From Nanobdellota archaeon (GTDB lineage: Archaea; Nanobdellota; Nanobdellia; Parvarchaeales; Parvarchaeaceae), in the NCBI GenBank assembly GCA_021852265.1, contig JAJZNV010000001.1, positions 1 to 34,967 on the forward strand: DNA of 34,967 bases. Direction: 5' to 3'. The notes beneath the pieces are model-generated. The model did not search any database and was not told where the DNA came from. It saw nothing but the letters and a program-made list of their open reading frames with translations. The translations under genes and the position numbers were made by a program. This document shows, piece by piece, positions 8,291 through 15,515 of the stretch (its first letter is position 1; each line of letters opens with the position of its first letter).

Positions 8291-10978
8291 ATGGAATCCA
8301 AATTGCTCAGTTGCCTGGAAGAGCTCCTAATCGAAACGGGGTACAAAACTTCTGAAACCTCTTTGCCTAAAGAGTCGCCAAAGGACTACGCAGGTAAACT
8401 ATCAAAGCACATTGCCTTCAATTTCGATTTAGCGCCGTTCGGTCAGGGAATACAGGGAATACCCCGCAAAAGAATAATCGAGTTTAGCCAAACCAGCGAC
8501 CAGCTTTTAGAAGCTTATAAGGAAGCTATCACTAGCAGGCGAATTGACTTATTTTATACCGTGTTAATGGCAACGTGCATACCTCCTTCGGATAAGATAT
8601 TCGAAGATTTTTTATCTAATATGATTAAGGACAACGACGTTGAAAACCTTAAAAGATTATGGTATATAGATGAGCTAAACTCTCGTATTTTCTCTAAAAA
8701 CTCTATAAATCCGGCTCTAAAACGCCGTTTAACAACGCTCCTTTACAAAGAATTCATATCGGAGGGCGCAATATCAGAGATTGAGGACTTAATGAGTAGA
8801 ACCAAAAAAAGACCGGCTTTTGACCTTGCACAGGTAAAAGCACTTTATCCAAAAATAGATGCTGGCAGCATAGCAACGTTGTTTTTCATAACTGGACTTA
8901 AGCCGAAGAAGGCAGATGTATGGCGTGCTTATGATTACATGCTGGACAATGAAAGCATGGATACGCTATCAAAGTTCAAAAAACTAGCCAAAATTGGGCG
9001 GTATACTAATAATAAAAAAATCCAGGACTGCTATCGTAGGTTACTTAGCCGGGGCGATTTAAATATTGACTTTTATAAAATTAAACTCTTAAAGGATATT
9101 AGCGGCGTTGCGCCGGAGCCAATGCTTACCACTGATTTGTTTAACGAGCTCTACAGCGAGAATCGGTGGCAGGTGATGGAGACTCTTATTAAGAGTACTG
9201 GGGTAAAACCTGCCTTAGACCCTGAGGAATTAAAATACCGGTTAGTGCAGTTAGAAGGTAGGTATTTTTCTTCATTTGAATTGGATTCGAAGATCCGTAC
9301 GATATTGAAAATACTTGGTGAGAACTTGAATGAAGACGAAATGCAAACGATATACAAACGTTTAATCAAAAGTCGACTGTCTGAGGGATTAAAAAAAATA
9401 GAGGTGTTATCCAGAGAAAGCAAAATAACTCCAAAATTTGATGCCGATTTCCTTCAGAAGGAATACGCCCTCTACCTGAAGCAGGGGTGGTTTACCAGTA
9501 TACCCCTACTAGAGAAAATTACAGGCATACAACCGCTATTTAATGGGTTGGACCTCAGAAGGATATTCCTTAGGACTATTGATAAAGATCTTTCGGAGGA
9601 TTTAAAGGAAGTAACGAATTTTCTAAAGTTAACTGGATACAAGCCAGAGTCGAGCGATGTCCAAGACGAGTATGTGAGACTATTAAACGACCAGTACTTT
9701 AGCTCTATAAACCGGCTCAAAGAAGTTTTAAACATAAAACCTGAATTCACAAGGGAGGAGATAATGGCTGCTATTGAGAAGGAGCTGCTTTTCAGGGATA
9801 GCAATATATCTGAAATTATAGAATGCAGTGGCTATGAATTAAACAGAATAGATGCAGAGCACATCCTACGTGGGGTGGGGGTAGATTCGACAGCGATGGA
9901 TAAAATTGACAATTCGGTCGTTACGCTTATACTAGATAGCATTTCAGACAGAAGGTTGAGCGTGTCCAGGCTAAACAAACTTCTAAGGACGCAGAAACAG
10001 CCGACCAAAATCCTTTATACTAAGGAGAGAGCCTCTGAAAACTCTGATATGGATTTTGGACATAAATTCGGCTCACTCTTAATTAGCTTAGTCAGCAGAA
10101 AACCTGAAAACCTTGAACGGGCTTATAAAATGTTTGGAAAAGACGATTTGGATTATATACGATCGCGCATAGACCGAAAGAAAGTATACTATAATGTCAT
10201 CCATCCAAGACTTGACCTTTTAATGAATGGTGAAGTCAGCGCCTGCGAGAATGCATTTAATGAGATCCATGCCAAATATTTCTTAAGGGAAAGGACCGAC
10301 GTATTGAGTGATCTTGTGGAGATTATAAGGGGGAGCGACAAACCAATCAACAAGATAACCGTTAGAACGTGGGAGAGGGGCATAGAAGACATATTCGACA
10401 ACGGAAAAGTACAAGCTTGTGTTTTCTATCCGAACGGCGGACGTGCTGGTGAACCAGGTGACGTACTGGATTACATAGAGAATCAAAACGTTGAGTTAAT
10501 AGACATGTACTTTAATGGTGAAAAATTAAAGGTCGCTACGGCTATATGTTACAAGACAAAAGATGAGTGCGGGAATAAAGTGCTACTTGTAGATTCCGTT
10601 GAAGCTGGAAAAAATGTCGTTGCAATAGGGCGGCGCAGGTGGATAGACATAATGATGAATGCGATTCGAAACTATTCGAAGGAGAACGATTTCGACTATA
10701 TCTTTGTAAATGACAGCGTAACCGAAGGAAAGGCAACCGATTTTAAAAACAGGATAAAATCTGGGAAGTTAACCAACAATAAGCTGTTTTTCGATGGATC
10801 TTATGTTTACTTAGAGGCGTTTAACCCTAGTAAAGCAGGGTACTATAGTGCCAAAGGTTTCTTATTGAATTTAAAAGAAGGTGTGAAGATAAAAACCATG
10901 TTGCAGCGAGGGGCCTCGAAAGAGGACAAGTCTATGGACGAAGCTCTAATTGACCAGCACTTTGAGGATGAGGAGTAA
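8291..10978 (+). CDS. Large PPR-like alpha-solenoid repeat protein with an uncharacterised C-terminal domain, 895 aa
   Basis: About 10 degenerate repeats of 31-39 aa with consensus [LIV]Q..Y..LL......I..L...TGxKP; C-terminal region VLLVDSVEAGKNVVAIGRRRWIDIMMNAIRNYSKENDFDYIFVN looks like a beta-loop-alpha-beta unit. Confidence 0.75.
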   Translation: MESKLLSCLEELLIETGYKTSETSLPKESPKDYAGKLSKHIAFNFDLAPFGQGIQGIPRKRIIEFSQTSDQLLEAYKEAITSRRIDLFYTVLMATCIPPSDKIFEDFLSNMIKDNDVENLKRLWYIDELNSRIFSKNSINPALKRRLTTLLYKEFISEGAISEIEDLMSRTKKRPAFDLAQVKALYPKIDAGSIATLFFITGLKPKKADVWRAYDYMLDNESMDTLSKFKKLAKIGRYTNNKKIQDCYRRLLSRGDLNIDFYKIKLLKDISGVAPEPMLTTDLFNELYSENRWQVMETLIKSTGVKPALDPEELKYRLVQLEGRYFSSFELDSKIRTILKILGENLNEDEMQTIYKRLIKSRLSEGLKKIEVLSRESKITPKFDADFLQKEYALYLKQGWFTSIPLLEKITGIQPLFNGLDLRRIFLRTIDKDLSEDLKEVTNFLKLTGYKPESSDVQDEYVRLLNDQYFSSINRLKEVLNIKPEFTREEIMAAIEKELLFRDSNISEIIECSGYELNRIDAEHILRGVGVDSTAMDKIDNSVVTLILDSISDRRLSVSRLNKLLRTQKQPTKILYTKERASENSDMDFGHKFGSLLISLVSRKPENLERAYKMFGKDDLDYIRSRIDRKKVYYNVIHPRLDLLMNGEVSACENAFNEIHAKYFLRERTDVLSDLVEIIRGSDKPINKITVRTWERGIEDIFDNGKVQACVFYPNGGRAGEPGDVLDYIENQNVELIDMYFNGEKLKVATAICYKTKDECGNKVLLVDSVEAGKNVVAIGRRRWIDIMMNAIRNYSKENDFDYIFVNDSVTEGKATDFKNRIKSGKLTNNKLFFDGSYVYLEAFNPSKAGYYSAKGFLLNLKEGVKIKTMLQRGASKEDKSMDEALIDQHFEDEE

Positions 10979-11013
10979 CTAAAGTAACTGGATGGATTTC
11001 CGCACGTATTAAG

Positions 11014-11820
11014 TTATCTCCCCGTATTGGATGAGACTAGTGACGCCTCTCTCTTCAATCTTTTTGCGAAATCTTGTAGGGCTTCTATCATCCTTTCCCG
11101 ATACCAAATATGAGGCACTTTACCGGACGGAATGCACCCTAATGGCGTATCCTGCATTTTTATAATGACTGGCTTGAAATTTTCAGGGACATAGTCCACA
11201 CCAGACAACTGCTCATAAACTTCCCAGTCCCATGTGCGGATATGGCGCTCTGAAGAACTGATATCTGCCCCACCATAGTTACCGCCAATTCCCTGCATTA
11301 CTGCCGCACTTAACTCCAGTGTTCCACCGCTCAGTTCATTAAATATCTTGCGTATACCTCGAAGGGTTTCGCAGCTACCTGCATAATCATCGAGTATTGT
11401 CACTTTTGACTTGCCGGTAGGCGCGTTATTCAGAATCTCGGCAACAAGCGGCTTGATGTTTTCTTTGCTTAATCTATAAGCTGAAACATATGGTTTTAAT
11501 CTGTTGCTGAAATATACAAACTTTATCATACCGCCCACTGTCGGCAGGTCTCCGTACAGTTCTCTGTACAGGATTTTTGCAGCCAGGCCGACGAGCCTTC
11601 CTCCACGATCTATTGCTATTATATGGTCCGGACTAGTTTTTCTTATATACTGAACAATCGGAAGTATATAATCTCCGATGTTGTGCCAACTGATTCGCTC
11701 GTAGGCACAGCCGAATGCCGCTCCTGTGCCTCCATGATCATATTGATCCGTGCCCAACTCGTTACTGCGCACTTTTGTATCAAGAAATAATTCTAGAGTG
11801 TTGTCTTTTGCTGAGACCAT
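11014..11820 (-). CDS. Phosphoribosyltransferase-like protein
   Basis: IIAIDRGGRLVGLAAKIL and VTILDDYAGSCETLRGIRK resemble the type I PRTase flank and PRPP-binding loop. Confidence 0.65.
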   Translation of the reverse strand: MVSAKDNTLELFLDTKVRSNELGTDQYDHGGTGAAFGCAYERISWHNIGDYILPIVQYIRKTSPDHIIAIDRGGRLVGLAAKILYRELYGDLPTVGGMIKFVYFSNRLKPYVSAYRLSKENIKPLVAEILNNAPTGKSKVTILDDYAGSCETLRGIRKIFNELSGGTLELSAAVMQGIGGNYGGADISSSERHIRTWDWEVYEQLSGVDYVPENFKPVIIKMQDTPLGCIPSGKVPHIWYRERMIEALQDFAKRLKREASLVSSNTGR

Positions 11821-11985
11821 TCAATTATTAGATTACAGCCCGTATTAATACTTGCCTTTTAAGTAGTAGAAATGTTTATATGGTGGTTTACATCTAAAAT
11901 TGTGTTTATCGCAACAGCCCCGATGTTCATGCACCATACTACGAAATAGAAATGGTTAAATACCAAAAAAATGGTCTAATACAGA

Positions 11986-12204
11986 ATGGGAAGGATACGA
12001 GGAAAAATGATTAGGCAGTCGACACTAGAAATACTAAGAAAGTACAAGACTCTATTTGGAGAAGACTACACGGCGAATAAGGCTGTCCTCAGCAAAAGTG
12101 TAACTACGAGCAAGACCGTAAAAAACAAAATCGCGGGGTACATCACAAAACTAGCGAGAGAGAAAAAAATAGAAGAGTATATCATAGAACACGCAACTAA
12201 GTGA
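11986..12204 (+). CDS. rps17e: 30S ribosomal protein S17e
   Basis: MGRIRGKMIRQSTLEILRKYKTLFGEDYTANKAVLSKS..SKTVKNKIAGYITKL matches the archaeal S17e pattern; TATA-like ggttaaatacc about 27 nt upstream. Confidence 0.87.
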   Translation: MGRIRGKMIRQSTLEILRKYKTLFGEDYTANKAVLSKSVTTSKTVKNKIAGYITKLAREKKIEEYIIEHATK

Positions 12205-12384
12205 TTGTAATACTTTTTCTCGAGTTTGGCGAGTTGTTTTGAGCTGAATAACTTTTTGTATTAAAATAAGAGAGTCCTCAGCGGAACACTGTCCATTATG
12301 GATTTTCACGGTTTTTACATGCATCTATATTTATGCCTGAACAAGCCGATTAAACTCAAAAATTAAGATTCGGAAGTATTTCTA

Positions 12385-12417
12385 CACACTATTCCTTTTA
12401 GACCCTCTAAAAGTGTG
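12385..12417. terminator. Stem-loop in the convergent S17e / PRC-barrel intergenic region (possible bidirectional terminator)
   Basis: CACAC ...TTTTAGA CCC TCTAAAA GTGTG: 7-bp stem with 3-nt loop inside a CACAC/GTGTG stem. Confidence 0.35.
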
Positions 12418-12452
12418 CCTACTTTTCTGCAACGGATCGTCCACTGCAGGAA

Positions 12453-12725
12453 TTAAATGATGTCTTCTTCGGCAACTACTACAAAATCTCCTATAGAAAT
12501 AACAGAATTGTAAGGTATCTGGTCATTCCCCCTCTCATCCTTCTCAAATTGGAATGTGTTTGCATAAGAAGTCGGCATCTTTATAGCCAAATAAACCAGC
12601 TCACCAGTTCTTACCTCATATACAAGGTCGCTTACCACGCCTAATTTTTTACCACTTTTTCCAACGACCGTCTTTCCCATGATCGCCTTGGCGTCCAACC
12701 TTTCTCCTTTAGTTATACCTGCCAT
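12453..12725 (-). CDS. PRC-barrel domain protein (start revised to 12725)
   Basis: LDAKAIMGKTVVGKSGKKLGVVSDLVYEVRTGELVYLAIKMP; minus strand TTAAGGAGGCTATTATGGCAGG puts a Shine-Dalgarno before the ATG at 12725, making the TTG at 12746 unlikely. Confidence 0.82.
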   Translation of the reverse strand: MAGITKGERLDAKAIMGKTVVGKSGKKLGVVSDLVYEVRTGELVYLAIKMPTSYANTFQFEKDERGNDQIPYNSVISIGDFVVVAEEDII

Positions 12726-12920
12726 AATAGCCTCCTTAATCGCCAAATTTTTATTAGCGCGTATATAATAAGTAAGTTCAATAACGAATTTAAAGCTTTC
12801 CAGACCCTTATCTGCTTATACCAAAGATAAGCATGTGCCGTGTCAAAATTGGCGTCTTTTACCCCATACGCCTAAATCAGAATGCTATATAAAATACTTG
12901 TGGCCGCAAAAACGCGGTAG

Positions 12921-13397
12921 TTATCTAAATTTAAATGAAAGGTCATTGTACTCCTCTGTATTGTAAACACATGCGCCTTCATTTCGAAATAAAACGAATT
13001 CCGAAACCCCCGTATCTAACGCCATTTTACTACAGATTGTACAGTAGGGTTCTCCGGCCGGCATTTTTTCTCCTTCGCCAGTTAGCCTAATAAAGTAAAG
13101 ACGTGAACCGTTAAGTTCTTCCGGATTTTTGCGCAATGCATCTATTATGGCGCGCTGCTCGGCATGCAGACAGCACGTTCTATCCGACTTGAAAGTTTTT
13201 GGAAGACTTTCTTTTTTACACTCGATTATCTTCTTGTTTAATGGCAAAGAATTGAAACCGCTCCCTATTATTTTGCTGTTTTTAACTATTAAGCTGCCAC
13301 AGCTTGAACGCAGGCACGTTGATTTTTTAGCTATCTCTGCTGACAAGTTTAAGTAATGCAGGGCTTTTTCATTCTCTTCTCCAGAAAGTACACGCAT
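12921..13397 (-). CDS. dCMP/cytidine deaminase family protein
   Basis: CCLHAEQRAIIDAL (HAE) and GEPYCTICSKMAL (PCxxC-like) zinc-deaminase motifs. Confidence 0.83.
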   Translation of the reverse strand: MRVLSGEENEKALHYLNLSAEIAKKSTCLRSSCGSLIVKNSKIIGSGFNSLPLNKKIIECKKESLPKTFKSDRTCCLHAEQRAIIDALRKNPEELNGSRLYFIRLTGEGEKMPAGEPYCTICSKMALDTGVSEFVLFRNEGACVYNTEEYNDLSFKFR

Positions 13398-13407
13398 AGT
13401 CAGAGTT

Positions 13408-13899
13408 TTATCGATTGAATATATAGATTACGTCATTAACTACTTCGTACACCAGTGAAGGTTTTAGATAAGACAGGTCTATATTTGATTGTTTCAATAC
13501 AGATATTACTACCTTACCGCCGCGTTTGCAGTGTTCAAAAGCCGATTTTATGCATTTTTCCCGCTCATTTTTGTCCAAGTCCTGCAGTACTGTTATACAG
13601 AAAACCACATCAAACTTTTTTGAGGATTTGAACTGTGAAATTTTAACCTTTTCGACCTTCACACCGGGCAGTTTCTTTGTCTCTAAGAACTCGCCCATCT
13701 CAGATGGCTCTATTGCAGTCACTGTCCTTACTTTTAGATTCTCCTCTAACAGACCGGTGCCTGCCCCTATATCGAGAACTATCCAATTCTTTTTTGGCTT
13801 TACGGCCGAAAGCATTGAACGTATCTTATCCAACTGCTCTTCCTTGTAAAGTGCATCGTAGCTAGGGGCTATAGAACTGTAATATCCTACTGCATCCAT
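13408..13899 (-). CDS. SAM-dependent class I methyltransferase
   Basis: VLDIGAGTGLLEENL motif I, TAIEPS motif, VVFCITVLQDL; start overlaps the proS stop by 1 nt (TAATG). Confidence 0.82.
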   Translation of the reverse strand: MDAVGYYSSIAPSYDALYKEEQLDKIRSMLSAVKPKKNWIVLDIGAGTGLLEENLKVRTVTAIEPSEMGEFLETKKLPGVKVEKVKISQFKSSKKFDVVFCITVLQDLDKNEREKCIKSAFEHCKRGGKVVISVLKQSNIDLSYLKPSLVYEVVNDVIYIFNR

Positions 13900-15341
13900 T
13901 AATATGATTGTGCAAAGAAAGTATTAAAATTTGCTTTTTTCCCACAGAATACACATTTTTCGCTGATGAGCACTTCTTTATCGAGAGGCCTAACCCTCGA
14001 TGTTGCGCCAGTAGAATCTTTTATGCCAGTTTCACACTCCTTTTCTCCGCACCACGCAACCTTAAGTACTGCCTTTGCATCCTTGAGCGAGGACACAAAC
14101 TTATCCCTGTCTTTTTCTATTGTTATTCTCGATTCCATATCTTTTTTCGCTTTTAAGAACATATTCTTCTGAATTTCATCCAGTTTCGAGGTTACCTTAT
14201 CTATATCCTTCAGGTCTATAGAGTACTTTTCTGCGTTGAATCTAGTCCTTATAAAGAGGGTTTTGGAGGAAAGTTCCCTTTCACCAACATCTATCTTTAT
14301 TGGTACACCTTTCATATCATATTCATTGAATTTCCAGCCTGCGGAGAACGTCTCTCTGTCATCCAATTTCACCCGTACCCCTAAAGAGGACAACTTATCC
14401 AGTATTTTTTGGGCATAATCTTTTATTTCTTTATCAGTTTTTCCGCCCTTCAAAATAGGTATCACAACGACCTGCACGGGCGCTATCTTCGGCGGCAGAA
14501 TCAGACCATTATTATCGCCATGCACGAGAACCATGACACCTATTGCTCTCATCGAAGTGCCCCATGAAGTCTGGTAAACATATTGCCAGGAGTTATTCTC
14601 ATCTAAGAATTTTATATCGAATGCTTTAGAGAAATTTTGTCCCAGGTCATGCGATGTTGCAGCTTGTGAGGTAAAATTATTCGGTAGGACTGCTTCAACA
14701 GTATACGTTCTGTACGCTCCTGCAAACTTCTCCGTCTCACTTTTCATGCCAACAATAACTGGTACAGCCAAGATGTCCTGTACATAACTCTTGTAGAAGT
14801 CTAGCGCCGCAAGCGCATTTTTTCCAGCGTCTTCTTTTGAAGAGAATGCACCGTGCGCTTCATGCCACAGGTTCTCACGACCTCTCAATAAAAATCTGGT
14901 TTCTTTGGTCTCCCAACGTACCATTGTGTTCCACTGGTTTAACAGAAGTGGTAGGTCTCTGTAACTCTTTACCCACTTTGAGTAACTGTCATACATTATT
15001 GTTTCGGATGTCGGTCGTATCGCAAGCCGCTCATCAAGTCTTCTATCGCCGCCCATTGTCACCCACGCCACCTCTGGTGCAAATCCTTCCACGTGATTTT
15101 TTTCTTTAGTAAGCAATTTTTCCGGTATCAAAAGCGGAAAATAAGTGTTTTGTGTCCCTATAGACTTAAATTTTGCGTCTAGGTACGTCTGTGTTATCTC
15201 CCACATAGCATATCCATAAGGCCTATAGACTGCAAAGCCCTTCACTTCAGAAAAATCGACCATTTCTGAACGCAGAAGCACATCGTTGTACCAATCAATT
15301 AGGTTTTTTTCTTTCGTTTCCTTTAATTTTTCCGCACACAT
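13899..15341 (-). CDS. proS: Prolyl-tRNA synthetase (archaeal/eukaryotic type)
   Basis: GFAVYRPYGYAMWE, IRPTSETIMYDSYSKWVKSYRDLPLLLNQWNTMVRWE, C-terminal CGEKECE...CVFCGK zinc site and terminal Tyr. Confidence 0.96.
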   Translation of the reverse strand: MCAEKLKETKEKNLIDWYNDVLLRSEMVDFSEVKGFAVYRPYGYAMWEITQTYLDAKFKSIGTQNTYFPLLIPEKLLTKEKNHVEGFAPEVAWVTMGGDRRLDERLAIRPTSETIMYDSYSKWVKSYRDLPLLLNQWNTMVRWETKETRFLLRGRENLWHEAHGAFSSKEDAGKNALAALDFYKSYVQDILAVPVIVGMKSETEKFAGAYRTYTVEAVLPNNFTSQAATSHDLGQNFSKAFDIKFLDENNSWQYVYQTSWGTSMRAIGVMVLVHGDNNGLILPPKIAPVQVVVIPILKGGKTDKEIKDYAQKILDKLSSLGVRVKLDDRETFSAGWKFNEYDMKGVPIKIDVGERELSSKTLFIRTRFNAEKYSIDLKDIDKVTSKLDEIQKNMFLKAKKDMESRITIEKDRDKFVSSLKDAKAVLKVAWCGEKECETGIKDSTGATSRVRPLDKEVLISEKCVFCGKKANFNTFFAQSY

Positions 15342-15515
15342 AATAATATTTTAACCTGACTCTATAAAACCTTAATTGTTTTGCCATCCAAGTTTTTGTT
15401 GCATCTTAATTAGATAAAGAGAACCTCATTCTTTACTTGAATTTGATAATTGAGCCTTATTTTTATTGATTAAATGCGCGAATAGACTTTTATTCGTTAA
15501 AATACTATTTTTTAG

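Noticed and set aside
12726-12746. N-terminal extension MAIKEAI of the PRC-barrel protein
   Set aside because: It uses a TTG start and covers the Shine-Dalgarno AAGGAGG of the internal ATG, so the shorter protein is more likely.
13908-15109. Several plus-strand ORFs opposite proS
   Set aside because: Antisense shadow ORFs of a confidently assigned gene; no family features.
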